DNA of 64,000 nucleotides from an uncultured Pelagibacteraceae bacterium (GCA_902518955.1 CABYIR010000001.1:1-64000), one strand, 5' to 3'; shown: positions 28,039-36,958, counted from the first letter of the stretch. Numbers and translations: made by a program. The notes: generated by a model not told the origin, from the sequence alone.

Positions 28039-29008
28039 GAATCAAGCAAAAGAGTTAATAGATTTAATCGGCAATACGCCAATAATTCAAGTTAAAAGAC
28101 TTGATACTGGTAAATGTAATTTATTTTTAAAACTAGAAAATACCAATCCAGGATACTCAATTAAAGATCGTGTTGCGCTTAATATTATTAATAATGCTGA
28201 AAAAGAAGGTCAATTAAGTAAAGACTCAACAATCATAGAGGCTTCGGCAGGAAATACGGCGTTAGGACTTGCGTTAATAGCTCGAATTAAAGGATATAAA
28301 GCAACAGTCGTTATTTTAGACAAGATGAATGAAAACAAAATATTTCACTTAAAAGCAATAGGTGCAAATGTTATTACTACCAGGTCAGATGTTGGACCAG
28401 ATCATCCAGATCATTATGTGAATGTTGCAAAAAAAATTGCAAAAGAAACCCCAAATTCTTTTTATGCTAGTCAATTTACAAATATGAATAACCCAAAAGC
28501 ACATGAGTTTACTACTGCTCCTGAGATATTTAATCAAATGCATGGCAATGTAGACGCAATTGTATGTGGAGTTGGAACGGGTGGAACAATTAGTGGAATA
28601 GGAAAATATTTTTCAGAACATTCTCCGAAAACAGAAATGGTATTAGCTGATCCTGAGGGATCAATTGTGAAAGATGTAGTTGAAAAAAATGAAGTAAAAG
28701 AAGCCGATTATTCTTGGCTAGTTGAAGGAATTGGAGAAGATTTTATACCTGATACTTTAGAACTTAAATATATTAAAAAAGCTTATTCAGTTTCTAATAA
28801 AGAAGCGTTCGATACAATCAGAAACTTAGCTTTCACAGAAGGAATTTTAGGAGGATCTTCCTCCGGAACGTTAATTGCGGCAGCAATTAAGTATTGTAAG
28901 GACCAAACAATCGAAAAAAATGTATTAACGTTTGTTTGTGATAATGGTGAAAAATATTTAAATACAGCATATAATGAATCATGGCTAAGAGAAAAAAACT
29001 TAATTTAA
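28037..29008 (+). CDS. Cysteine/cystathionine beta-synthase-type PLP enzyme
   Basis: 323-residue fold type II PLP enzyme. The PLP lysine is in PGYSIKDRVALNI, followed by EASAGNTALGLA and the phosphate-binding GVGTGGTISGIG. The VEGIGEDFIPDTLE stretch and adjacency to a gamma-lyase favour cystathionine beta-synthase activity (serine plus homocysteine), although plain cysteine synthase is possible; no CBS-domain tail is present. ATG 28037 is chosen since upstream in-frame residues are antisense to mltB. It overlaps the next gene by 28 bases. Confidence 0.85.
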   Translation: MNQAKELIDLIGNTPIIQVKRLDTGKCNLFLKLENTNPGYSIKDRVALNIINNAEKEGQLSKDSTIIEASAGNTALGLALIARIKGYKATVVILDKMNENKIFHLKAIGANVITTRSDVGPDHPDHYVNVAKKIAKETPNSFYASQFTNMNNPKAHEFTTAPEIFNQMHGNVDAIVCGVGTGGTISGIGKYFSEHSPKTEMVLADPEGSIVKDVVEKNEVKEADYSWLVEGIGEDFIPDTLELKYIKKAYSVSNKEAFDTIRNLAFTEGILGGSSSGTLIAAAIKYCKDQTIEKNVLTFVCDNGEKYLNTAYNESWLREKNLI

Positions 29009-30153
29009 AGAAAAAACAAAATATTGATACTATTGCAGTTCACGGTGGTATTAAACCAGACAAGTTGACTGGTGCCGTCATGACACCTATTTACGCTACG
29101 TCGACTTTTGCTAATTCATCACCCGGGGTCAACCTTGGTTATGAATATGGTAGATCTCAGAATCCTACTCGAGAAGTTTTAGAAGATGCGCTAAGTAAAT
29201 TAGAAAATGGCACAAAGGCATATGCTTTTGCTTCTGGTCTATCTGCTCAATCAGCTGTTCTTGATCTACTAAAGCCTGGTGACCACATTATTGCATTTAA
29301 TGACTTGTATGGAGGAACATTCAGACTTCTAAATGAAGTTAAAGTAAAGTCTTCAGGTCTTGTTGTTAGCTACATAGATTTTAATTCCGAGAGTATTTCA
29401 AAGCACATCACAAAAAAAACAAAACTTATTTGGATCGAAACACCCACAAATCCTCTATTAAAAGTAACTGACCTTAAAAAAATAGCAAATGTAGCAAAAA
29501 AAAATAAAATTTTAACAGTTTGCGACAATACATTTGCAACACCACATAATCAAAGACCTCTTGAATTTGGTATTGATATCGTTAATCACTCTACAACCAA
29601 ATATATTAATGGCCATTCAGATGTAATTGGAGGAGCTTTAATAGTTGGGAATAATAAGTCATTACAAAAAAAAATATCTTTTATTCAAAATTCTGTTGGC
29701 GCTGTTCCAAGTCCCTTTGATTGTTTCTTAGTACTAAGAGGAATAAAGACTCTTGGTATAAGAATGAAACGGCATAATGAAAACGGTTTGAAAATTGCAC
29801 GGTTTTTAAGATCGCATGCTAAAATTAAATCAGTAATATATCCTGGCCTTCCAAGTCATGCACAGCACAAAATTGCCACTAAACAGATGAATGGTTATGG
29901 AGGGATGATCTCATTTATTCACAAAGGATCATTAGCTGAAATTAAATCATTCATGAAAAAACTAAAAATATTTACCACTGCAGAAAGTCTTGGTGGAGTA
30001 GAAAGCTTAATCGAATCGCCTGCGCTAATGACTCATGCTTATGTAAATTCATCAAAAGTTAATATACCTGTCCCTGAAAATTTAGTACGAATTTCGGTTG
30101 GAATTGAAAATATTGACGACTTAATTGAAGATTTACAAACAGCTCTAAATTAA
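28981..30153 (+). CDS. Cystathionine gamma-lyase/gamma-synthase family
   Basis: 390-residue Cys/Met metabolism PLP enzyme (fold type I). Landmarks: IAVHGGIKPDKLTGAVMTPI, the EYGRSQNPTRE substrate loop, and the PLP lysine in HSTTKYINGHSDVIGGAL. Paired with a beta-synthase it most likely acts as cystathionine gamma-lyase, completing reverse transsulfuration from homocysteine to cysteine; sequence alone cannot exclude gamma-synthase (MetB). The 28-base overlap with the upstream gene shows co-expression. Confidence 0.88.
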   Translation: MAKRKKLNLKKKQNIDTIAVHGGIKPDKLTGAVMTPIYATSTFANSSPGVNLGYEYGRSQNPTREVLEDALSKLENGTKAYAFASGLSAQSAVLDLLKPGDHIIAFNDLYGGTFRLLNEVKVKSSGLVVSYIDFNSESISKHITKKTKLIWIETPTNPLLKVTDLKKIANVAKKNKILTVCDNTFATPHNQRPLEFGIDIVNHSTTKYINGHSDVIGGALIVGNNKSLQKKISFIQNSVGAVPSPFDCFLVLRGIKTLGIRMKRHNENGLKIARFLRSHAKIKSVIYPGLPSHAQHKIATKQMNGYGGMISFIHKGSLAEIKSFMKKLKIFTTAESLGGVESLIESPALMTHAYVNSSKVNIPVPENLVRISVGIENIDDLIEDLQTALN

Positions 30154-31050
30154 TTATTGAATACTTAAAACTGCATTACTGATTGATGACAGTCTGGAGT
30201 CTAAGCTATCTGACCTACTTGTAATTACCACAGGAATATTAGAGCCAGTTACAAAACCTCCTGCGGTTGCATCCAAAAAATTCACAAGCATCTTTACTAG
30301 AGAGTTGCCGGTCTCAATATTAGGAACTAATAAAATATTTGCATTACCAGCCACTTGATTATCAATACCTTTCATCTTTGCTGCGTGACTAGAAATAGAA
30401 TTATCAAATGCTAATGGTCCCATTATTTTAAGACTAGGATCAATTTCCTTCAGAGCCCATTCCATTAAATCTTTTGCATCTACAGAACTCTCCATCTGAG
30501 GAAGTACTTCTTCTGTCGCTGACAATAGTGATATGTATGGTTCAAAATTTTTTATCCTGTTAGTAAAGTTAATAACATTTTTAAGTATCATTTTTTTAGT
30601 TTGTAGGCTTGGTTTTATGTTTAATGCTCCATCTGTGATGATTAAAGGCTCTCTTCTACTTGGAATGGTCATGAACCATATATGACTTAATTTTTCCCCT
30701 TTTTTTCTTAATGAGTAAGATAATTTTATATATTCACTCATTAAAATATCCGTATGCATATGCCCTTTTATTAATAGACCAACCTTGCTATCGGAGGCCA
30801 TTTGGCACGCTATTTTGCTCGACTCTTTCTCTTCTAGTGCATTTACTATTTTTATTTCATTTAAGTCCCATTTAATCTGGGTACAAATCTTTCTTATTTC
30901 TTGCTCATTACCAATTAAAATTGGCTCAATAAGGTTAAGCTGAGAGGAAATTTTTGCTGAAAGTAGTGTCACCTCATTATTGGCATTGACTATAGCAGAC
31001 TTAATTCTATTTTTTTCAATTAAATCAATATTTTGTATGTTATAGTTCAT
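30154..31050 (-). CDS. Phosphate acetyl/butyryltransferase family protein
   Basis: 298 residues of the PTA/PTB fold (acyl-CoA plus phosphate to acyl phosphate). Supporting segments are GLLIKGHMHTDILMSEYI, PLIITDGALNIKPSL, IMGPLAFDNSISSHAAKMKG and the C-terminal ATAGGFVTGSNIPVVITSR. No kinase (ack/buk) gene is nearby to form the usual pair. Ends convergently 1 base after the gamma-lyase gene. Confidence 0.85.
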   Translation of the reverse strand: MNYNIQNIDLIEKNRIKSAIVNANNEVTLLSAKISSQLNLIEPILIGNEQEIRKICTQIKWDLNEIKIVNALEEKESSKIACQMASDSKVGLLIKGHMHTDILMSEYIKLSYSLRKKGEKLSHIWFMTIPSRREPLIITDGALNIKPSLQTKKMILKNVINFTNRIKNFEPYISLLSATEEVLPQMESSVDAKDLMEWALKEIDPSLKIMGPLAFDNSISSHAAKMKGIDNQVAGNANILLVPNIETGNSLVKMLVNFLDATAGGFVTGSNIPVVITSRSDSLDSRLSSISNAVLSIQ

Positions 31051-31106
31051 TTTTTAACTTAATTTAATCTTATTTATTAATAAAAATTTATATATATATG
31101 ATTTTA

Positions 31107-31223
31107 TTACTTTTTTTTGAATATATCTATTAAAATTGATACACCAATAATTCCAAGAATCAGGAATGAGAATATGAACAGATAAACAGATAAATCCTGA
31201 AAAAGTGTGAATATGGCAGTCAT
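31107..31223 (-). CDS. Putative 38-residue membrane protein
   Basis: Reads MTAIFTLFQDLSVYLFIFSF and continues as a single hydrophobic helix through about residue 33, ending in positively charged FKKK, as expected for a helix with a cytoplasmic C-terminus. ATG overlaps the stop of the upstream 29-residue gene by ATGA, evidence of coupling. Not recognised. The next downstream gene on the strand is the phosphotransacylase, 57 bases away. Confidence 0.5.
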   Translation of the reverse strand: MTAIFTLFQDLSVYLFIFSFLILGIIGVSILIDIFKKK

Positions 31224-31309
31224 AAAGTATTAATAACCATCAAAATTAGGTAGTACGCACCAATCAAAAAAGTTATAGTCACCACGCTACCAATTAACCA
31301 ATCAAGCAT
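31220..31309 (-). CDS. Putative 29-residue membrane protein
   Basis: Reads MLDWLIGSVVTITFLIGAYY and ends LILMVINTL, a single membrane helix almost from end to end. It overlaps the next small gene (31223) by 4 bases and starts 17 bases from the ATG of the divergent gene at 31327. Function unknown. The paired arrangement of two micro-membrane proteins suggests subunits of a larger membrane complex or a regulator of one. Confidence 0.45.
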   Translation of the reverse strand: MLDWLIGSVVTITFLIGAYYLILMVINTL

Positions 31310-31326
31310 ATTTAGATAAATATCAT

Positions 31327-32538
31327 ATGAACCAAACAATGAAAGATAAAACTAGGAATTTTCAACTCATTATCTTTGGTGCAACTGGTTTTACAGGCCA
31401 AATAGCCACAAAATATATCGATCATCACTACCCTGGCCTAAAATGGGCTATCGCAGGTAGAAATAAAGATAAGTTAGAAGATTTGGCTAACTTATGTAAA
31501 AATAATAAACCAGATATAGTAATTGGTGACTCATGCAATAGAGCTGAACTTTGTCATATTGCGTCAATTACAAAGGTTGTTCTTTCATTTGCTGGTCCAT
31601 TTAATAAATATAGTAACCTATTGGTAGAATGCTGTTTAAACGAAGGTGCTCACTATTTAGATATAACCGGTGAAAATATATGGGTAAAAGATCTAATTGA
31701 TAGACACCACGAAGCGGCAGAAAAGAATGGTGTAAAAATAGTACCCTCTTGTGGCTATGACTCAATTCCATCTGATATAGGAAGTTTCTTTTCTCAACGA
31801 TCATTAGATAAAAAAATATTAACTATTGACTGTTATCAATCTGCTGGTGGAGGTGTGAGTGGTGGTACTATTGAAAGTGCATTTTCAATGATGGAATATA
31901 AAACAAAAAATAAGCTTGGTCATACTTTTTTATTAAACCCTAAAAATTCATACTCCAATATTCAAAGAGAAAAGAGCAAAGATAAGTTCTCGATTAAAAA
32001 AATTAAATATTTTAATACATGGTCAGCTCCTTTCGTTATGGCTCCTGCAAATACAAGGGTTGTCAGACGTAGTGCCGCATTATTCGATATGAGGCAGAAT
32101 GGTTATGGAGAACAATTTGTATATAATGAATTTATGGAACTTAAGAAATATACTTCAGCTTTTATTGTCTCTGCCTCATTAGTTATATTGGGTGCAATCA
32201 TATCAGTGCCATTTAGAAGGTTGTTTAGACCGTTATTTACGAAACCAGGCAATGGGCCTTCAAAAAAAACTCAGGATAATGGATGGTTTAAAAGTAAATT
32301 CATAATTAAAACAGAAGATAATATGACATATCTATCAAAAATGTATGGTAAAGGTGACCCTGGATATAAAAGTACGGCCCGTTTTGCGTGTGAATCTGCA
32401 ATGACTATTATCGAAAATGAAGATGAGCTTGACTATAAAGGTGGAGGAGTTTTAACAACAGCAACTGCTCTTGGCGACTGTTTAGTAAAAAGACTTTCTG
32501 ATAAGGGGGTTACTTTTGAAAGTCCTGTTGAAATTTAA
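31327..32538 (+). CDS. Saccharopine dehydrogenase-like (trans-acting ER family)
   Basis: 403 residues with a Rossmann opening FQLIIFGATGFTGQIATKYI and the SCCPDH/trans-acting enoyl reductase pattern (GPFNKYSNLLVECCLNEGAH, VPSCGYDSIPSDIG). A hydrophobic helix SAFIVSASLVILGAIISV in the C-terminal half suggests membrane association, as in eukaryotic SCCPDH-like proteins. The substrate is unknown; lipid-linked chemistry is plausible. A perfect inverted repeat follows its stop. Confidence 0.75.
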   Translation: MNQTMKDKTRNFQLIIFGATGFTGQIATKYIDHHYPGLKWAIAGRNKDKLEDLANLCKNNKPDIVIGDSCNRAELCHIASITKVVLSFAGPFNKYSNLLVECCLNEGAHYLDITGENIWVKDLIDRHHEAAEKNGVKIVPSCGYDSIPSDIGSFFSQRSLDKKILTIDCYQSAGGGVSGGTIESAFSMMEYKTKNKLGHTFLLNPKNSYSNIQREKSKDKFSIKKIKYFNTWSAPFVMAPANTRVVRRSAALFDMRQNGYGEQFVYNEFMELKKYTSAFIVSASLVILGAIISVPFRRLFRPLFTKPGNGPSKKTQDNGWFKSKFIIKTEDNMTYLSKMYGKGDPGYKSTARFACESAMTIIENEDELDYKGGGVLTTATALGDCLVKRLSDKGVTFESPVEI

Positions 32539-32550
32539 AATTATCAACAG

Positions 32551-32573
32551 AATTATTACAAGTCGTAATAATT
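32551..32573. repeat. Perfect 9-bp inverted repeat before HTH gene
   Basis: AATTATTAC (32551-32559) and GTAATAATT (32565-32573) are exact complements separated by 5 bases, 38 bases before the ATG of the helix-turn-helix gene and 12 bases after the preceding stop. No T-run follows, so a terminator is less likely than a protein-binding operator. AT-richness makes chance palindromes common. Confidence 0.5.
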
Positions 32574-32611
32574 ACATTTTACATTTTATTTAAACTATTG
32601 ATTATTAAGAT

Positions 32612-32845
32612 ATGGATATTTCAAAGAGTAATTCTGACTTAATTTCGAGAATCGAAAAAATCTCTGAACTCCGTAAATCTATTTCATTAGAGTTAAAAAC
32701 TATTGCCCAAAAGACAAAAATATCTACAAGAACCCTCAAAAATATTGAAGGCTTAAAATTTGATAAGTTGCCGCCACATCCCATGAAAGAGTCATTTATT
32801 GTTCAGTATTTTAATGAAGTAGAGTCAAGGAAGGAAAAAAAATAG
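32612..32845 (+). CDS. Small RodZ-like helix-turn-helix protein
   Basis: 77 residues. The segment LKTIAQKTKISTRTLKNIEG is a helix-turn-helix of the RodZ/HTH_25 kind, followed by FDKLPPHPMKESFIVQYF, which echoes RodZ's LP..v..F...Y. The transmembrane and periplasmic parts of RodZ are absent, so this is a stand-alone cytoplasmic HTH. It may be a regulator or a remnant-like minimal form. Convergent with the HPP gene, 1 base apart. Confidence 0.65.
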   Translation: MDISKSNSDLISRIEKISELRKSISLELKTIAQKTKISTRTLKNIEGLKFDKLPPHPMKESFIVQYFNEVESRKEKK

Positions 32846-32846
32846 T

Positions 32847-33317
32847 CTATTTTTTGGGGTAATTTCTTTTTAAAATTTTATTATAAATCATTGCAAACAC
32901 GATAATTATTAGCGCTCCTATAGCTACAGGCAATAAAATAAAACTAATTCCTTTTCCTCCTAAAATCGCAATTATTGGATTTGCACCAGCTGGTGGGTGA
33001 ATAGTCTTTGTAATCATCATTGCCCAAACTGAAATAGCAACAGCTAATCCTATTGACAAAAAGCTCATACCTAAAAAAAAATAAATTAAGACTCCTGACA
33101 AAGCTGATAAAATATGACCAAAGAAAATATTTTTTGGTTGTGCCAAAGGACTTTCATGAACAGCCATAACAAGAACCATCGTGGCACCAAATGGAGGAAT
33201 TAACCAAATATTAAAGTCATCATACGAGTTAATAAATGCAATCAATGAAATACACAAGAAAGCTCCTAGCGCTGAAATTATTGGCTCTTTGGCTAATATG
33301 ACTTTAATAAATTTCAT
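32847..33317 (-). CDS. HPP family integral membrane protein
   Basis: 156 residues with about four to five membrane helices. The HPP signature appears in ITKTIHPPAGANPIIAILG, and the earlier PPFGATMVLVMAVHESPLAQP motif is typical. Some HPP proteins are implicated in nitrite transport in chloroplasts and cyanobacteria; the bacterial role is mostly undefined. It is divergent from the DUF2177 gene with 21 bases between. Confidence 0.88.
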   Translation of the reverse strand: MKFIKVILAKEPIISALGAFLCISLIAFINSYDDFNIWLIPPFGATMVLVMAVHESPLAQPKNIFFGHILSALSGVLIYFFLGMSFLSIGLAVAISVWAMMITKTIHPPAGANPIIAILGGKGISFILLPVAIGALIIIVFAMIYNKILKRNYPKK

Positions 33318-33338
33318 GAGTAATATATAATAAATATA

Positions 33339-33731
33339 ATGATTAAAGCTTTCTTAATTGCAACATTATATTTCCTTGTTATCGATTTAACAGCTATCAA
33401 TTTATTTATTGTTAAAATTTACAAATCTAATCTTCCTAGCTTTATCGAAATTGGCTCATTCAAACCAGTGTCAGCGATTCTTTTTTACCTTATTTTTTTA
33501 GGCGGATTGCTATATTTCGCTATATTGCCAAATAAATCATATAATATCAGTGATGCACTGCTAAATGGAGCCATATATGGGTTATGTACCTACGCTACTT
33601 ATGCTTTAACAGTTCATACAGCAATGAATATTTTTAATTGGAATATTGTAATTAGTGATGTTCTTTGGGGAGTTGTTTTGTCTGCTTCTGTTAGTGCGCT
33701 GACAGTATTTACGCTATCAAAATTAAGCTAA
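33339..33731 (+). CDS. DUF2177 family membrane protein
   Basis: 130 residues, four predicted helices. Matches the DUF2177 pattern: FLVIDLTAINLF at the start, PVSAILFYLIFLGGLLYF in helix 2, GAIYGLCTYATYALTV, and VISDVLWGVVLSA near the end. Function is not known. It precedes tRNA-Ser by 59 bases, with no terminator evident. Confidence 0.85.
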   Translation: MIKAFLIATLYFLVIDLTAINLFIVKIYKSNLPSFIEIGSFKPVSAILFYLIFLGGLLYFAILPNKSYNISDALLNGAIYGLCTYATYALTVHTAMNIFNWNIVISDVLWGVVLSASVSALTVFTLSKLS

Positions 33732-33790
33732 CATATTTATTGTTTTTAAATTTTTTTTAAATACATTACGTAAAATATTCTTTGAGTTAA

Positions 33791-33880
33791 GGAGAGGTGG
33801 CTGAGTGGTCGAAAGCACTGGTCTTGAAAACCAGCAACGGGGTGACTCGTTCGTGGGTTCGAATCCCACCCTCTCCGCCA
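33791..33880 (+). tRNA. tRNA-Ser (UGA anticodon)
   Basis: 90 bases fold as a class II tRNA. Acceptor arm GGAGAGG pairs with CCTCTCC, the anticodon loop is CTTGAAA (anticodon TGA) on stem TGGT/ACCA, there is a long variable arm about AACGGGGTGACTCGTT, and the T arm is GTGGG-TTCGAAT-CCCAC. The 3' CCA is encoded. It reads UCA and related serine codons. Confidence 0.97.
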
Positions 33881-33916
33881 TATTCAACCTCTAATTATAA
33901 AGTTGTTTATTTTAAT

Positions 33917-35587
33917 CTAACGTTGAGAAGTCTGATAATTTGGACTCTGCCAAGTATTCAAATCTAATCTTGATAAAGGTTTAGCATCTAAAATTTTATC
34001 ACTTATTTTTTCAGCAATCATTATTGTGGGTGCGTTAGTATTGCCGTTTGTAGCAAACGGCATAATCGAGGCATCAACAATTCGTAAACTGGAGAAACCG
34101 TGCACCTTACCTGAATTATCAACGACTGCATGCTTATCTGTTTTTAGACCCATACGTGCTGTGCAGCATAAATGCCATTGACTAGAGATGTGAGAATTCA
34201 ATTTTGCATCAAGATCAGAGTCTGATGTGTAACTGCTACCAGGAAAAATTTCTTCACCCTTTAAATCAGAAAAAGAAGACTGATCAAGTAGTTCGCGTAC
34301 CAAATGGATGCCTTTACGGAGTAACTCTCTATCTCGTTTGTCTTTAAGATAATTAACTAAAATACGAGGAGAGTCTGCAGGATTGCTGGAGCGTAATTCA
34401 ATTTTACCACGACTATAAGTACGCATTAAACCTACATGAACCTGAAATGCATGCTCTTTCATTGGTTGCCATCTATTATCATCCATAGCAATTGGCGAGA
34501 TACATAATTGAAGATCTGGATATTCAACACCTGGCCCTGATCTAATGCATGCAACTGCATCAAAATGATTGGATGCACATATGCCCTTTTTTGTTAAAAT
34601 CCATTGAATGCCAGCGCCTATACTATTAAGGGTTTTTGTCTTTGGCCCAAGTGTAACTGGTTTTAAACATTTATATTTGAGCATAAAATCAGGATGGTCC
34701 TGAAGATTTTGACCAACACCAGGTAAGTCAGCCTTAAGTTTAATTCCAAATGATTCTATATGATCTTTTGGTCCAATTCCTGAAAGCATGAGTATATGAG
34801 GTGACCCAACGGCGCCAGCGGAAAGGATAACTTCTTTCTTGGCTCTTACATTAATTATTTTATTTTTTTTATTTTTATAACAAACACCCTTTACCGTATT
34901 ATCATCAAAGATTAATTTGCAAACAAGAGCATTAGTTATAATAGTTAAATTTTTTCTATCACGTACTGGGTCAAGATATCCTCGTGATGCGCTCCAACGC
35001 TCTCCCTTAAATACAGTTCTGTCAAAAATACCAAAACCCTCTTGACGAAATCCACTTATATCATTTGTTTCTTGATATCCCGCTTCTTTTCCTGCTTCAA
35101 TAAAAGCCTGAGATAGAGGATCTTCAGGAGTACTTCTGTGTACCTTTAATGGGCCGGACCCACCTCTAAAACCATCTCCTCCATCACTATAGGTTTCCAT
35201 TTTCTTAAAATAAGGCAAGACATCAGCGTATCCCCAACCTTCGCAGCCCATTTGTCTCCAGCCTTCATAATCTAATGAATTTCCCCTAATAAATACCATT
35301 CCATTTATTGTAGATGAGCCGCCAATAACTTTACCTCGATCATGTCGAAGTTGCCGACAATTAAGCTCAGGTTCTGGTTCACCTTTAAACGCCCAATTAT
35401 ATTTATTACTTTTAAGGTTAGATAAAACAGCTGCCGGCATTTTTAAAGTTATAGATTTATCTTCTCTACCCGCTTCAAGTAAAAGAACTTGGTTTTTTGG
35501 ATTTTTTGATAATCTATTTGCTAATACACATCCAGCCGATCCAGCGCCAACAATAATAAAGTCATATTCAATATCATTTTTTTTCAT
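33917..35587 (-). CDS. GMC family oxidoreductase (choline dehydrogenase-like)
   Basis: FAD enzyme of 556 residues oxidising an alcohol substrate. FAD motif FIIVGAGSAGCVLANRLS, GMC signature 1 around GKVIGGSSTINGMVFIRG, signature 2 in GAVGSPHILMLSGIGP, and the C-terminal active-site His in SSQWHLCCTARMG with ATNGNTNAPTIMIAEKI. The start is placed at ATG 35587, next to the FAD motif; the TTG at 35629 would add 14 residues with no family match. Without betaine-aldehyde dehydrogenase nearby, the substrate is undefined. Confidence 0.88.
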   Translation of the reverse strand: MKKNDIEYDFIIVGAGSAGCVLANRLSKNPKNQVLLLEAGREDKSITLKMPAAVLSNLKSNKYNWAFKGEPEPELNCRQLRHDRGKVIGGSSTINGMVFIRGNSLDYEGWRQMGCEGWGYADVLPYFKKMETYSDGGDGFRGGSGPLKVHRSTPEDPLSQAFIEAGKEAGYQETNDISGFRQEGFGIFDRTVFKGERWSASRGYLDPVRDRKNLTIITNALVCKLIFDDNTVKGVCYKNKKNKIINVRAKKEVILSAGAVGSPHILMLSGIGPKDHIESFGIKLKADLPGVGQNLQDHPDFMLKYKCLKPVTLGPKTKTLNSIGAGIQWILTKKGICASNHFDAVACIRSGPGVEYPDLQLCISPIAMDDNRWQPMKEHAFQVHVGLMRTYSRGKIELRSSNPADSPRILVNYLKDKRDRELLRKGIHLVRELLDQSSFSDLKGEEIFPGSSYTSDSDLDAKLNSHISSQWHLCCTARMGLKTDKHAVVDNSGKVHGFSSLRIVDASIMPFATNGNTNAPTIMIAEKISDKILDAKPLSRLDLNTWQSPNYQTSQR

Positions 35588-35696
35588 AATACTTTTTTGA
35601 TACTCATTAATATTATTTGACACTTTCAAAGTAAACTAATATTCAAATTAAGAAAAAATAAGTTATAATTAAAATATAAATTTTCAAGGCATTAAT

Positions 35697-36548
35697 ATGA
35701 AATCAATCGTTATTACAGGAACATCCACTGGAATAGGGTACGCTTCTTCCAAATTATTTATAGAAAATGGATATCGAGTATTTGGCTCTGTTCGAAATGA
35801 AGCTGATGCAGATAAAGTTTCTAGTGAACTTGGTAGTAATTTTGTTCCTCTGATATTTGATGTTACAGATGAGGCTGCTGTTAAAAATTCTGTAAAAATT
35901 GTAGAAGATCAAATTGGTGAACAAAAATTATCTGGCCTTATTAACAATGCAGGACTTGGAGTGATTGGAACAATTCAGAGTCTCTCTGCTGAGCAGTTTA
36001 AGTATCAATTTGATGTTAATGTATTAGGAGTGTTTCATTGCTGTCAGGCTTATTTAGATTTATTGGGAGCAGATAAAAACCGTAAAGGAGATCCTGGTAA
36101 AATAATTAATATAAGTTCTATTTCAGGTGAGATAGGAATGCCTTTTATGTCGGCGTATAATATGAGTAAGTTTGGCTTAGAGGGATTTTCAGAAGGTATC
36201 AGACGTGAATTATTGATGTATGGAATTGATGTGGTTGTTATTGCGCCAGGACCAGTTAAAACACCGATCTGGAAAAAAATTAACCAAAAAGATGAAGTTC
36301 AACGATATGACAATTCAGACTTTAGAGAGTCCGTATCAAGAGCAATGAAAATGACAGAAAAAATGGAGCAAGCAGGTTGTGAGCCAAGTGTTATTGCTGA
36401 ACGTGCCTTATCAATTATTGAAAATATAAAAAACAAGACACGCTACCGAATTGATCCAACAAGGATGCAAAATATATTACTTCAATTATTTCCAAAGCGA
36501 GTAGCAGATAGAATGATTGCTAAACGAATGAAGATTATAAATAAATAG
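35697..36548 (+). CDS. Short-chain dehydrogenase/reductase
   Basis: 283 residues of the classical SDR fold: ITGTSTGIGYASSKLF cofactor motif, NNAGLGVIG, catalytic Ser in NISSISGEIG and YNMSK. The long C-terminal part (after GPVKTPIW) resembles the retinol dehydrogenase/17-beta-hydroxysteroid dehydrogenase group. Divergent from the GMC oxidoreductase with about 109 bases between, so the two could be co-regulated. Substrate unknown. Confidence 0.88.
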   Translation: MKSIVITGTSTGIGYASSKLFIENGYRVFGSVRNEADADKVSSELGSNFVPLIFDVTDEAAVKNSVKIVEDQIGEQKLSGLINNAGLGVIGTIQSLSAEQFKYQFDVNVLGVFHCCQAYLDLLGADKNRKGDPGKIINISSISGEIGMPFMSAYNMSKFGLEGFSEGIRRELLMYGIDVVVIAPGPVKTPIWKKINQKDEVQRYDNSDFRESVSRAMKMTEKMEQAGCEPSVIAERALSIIENIKNKTRYRIDPTRMQNILLQLFPKRVADRMIAKRMKIINK

Positions 36549-36559
36549 TATTCTAAATT

Positions 36560-36868
36560 TTAAGACGCTTTATCAGATCTTTTCTGACCCAAACTTGCAT
36601 CTACCCAAGTTTCATCCATTATGCAAGAAGCCACATCACCCAAATCAAAAAATGACTTCATTGTAGGTCCATCTGGTTCAGCTGCAATTCCCCAAGAACC
36701 TGTCTCAGCTTCAATAATGATTGCAATTAAATTTGGATTAGGCCAAAAGAACTTAGCGCTATGAACGCCATCTTTAGATTTTGCATTTTTACAAAGATTC
36801 AAGGCCGCAGTTCCCAACGCATCTCGTGATGCATTACTATGCCTCTCCCATTTACTAATGTGTAACAT
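36560..36868 (-). CDS. Hypothetical protein, 102 residues
   Basis: Not recognised. Soluble, mixed alpha/beta: WERHSNASRDALGTAA helix, VHSAKFFWPNPNLIAIIIEA strands and GSWGIAAEPDGPTMKSFFDL. The shape, with a strand ending in EAET and a PD motif, recalls small dimeric alpha-beta barrel proteins, but no family is asserted. Convergent with the SDR gene (11-base gap). Confidence 0.6.
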   Translation of the reverse strand: MLHISKWERHSNASRDALGTAALNLCKNAKSKDGVHSAKFFWPNPNLIAIIIEAETGSWGIAAEPDGPTMKSFFDLGDVASCIMDETWVDASLGQKRSDKAS

Positions 36869-36958
36869 TTTATACTCCCTTTTAAATTAATAGAAAAATT
36901 CTATAAAATATTAGGAATAAAAATAGAGATAATTTATATTGATAAAAAATTATAATAT

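Noticed and set aside
35588-35629. TTG start adding 14 residues to the GMC oxidoreductase
   Set aside because: The FAD-binding fold begins right after the internal ATG at 35587 and the extension shows no family pattern.
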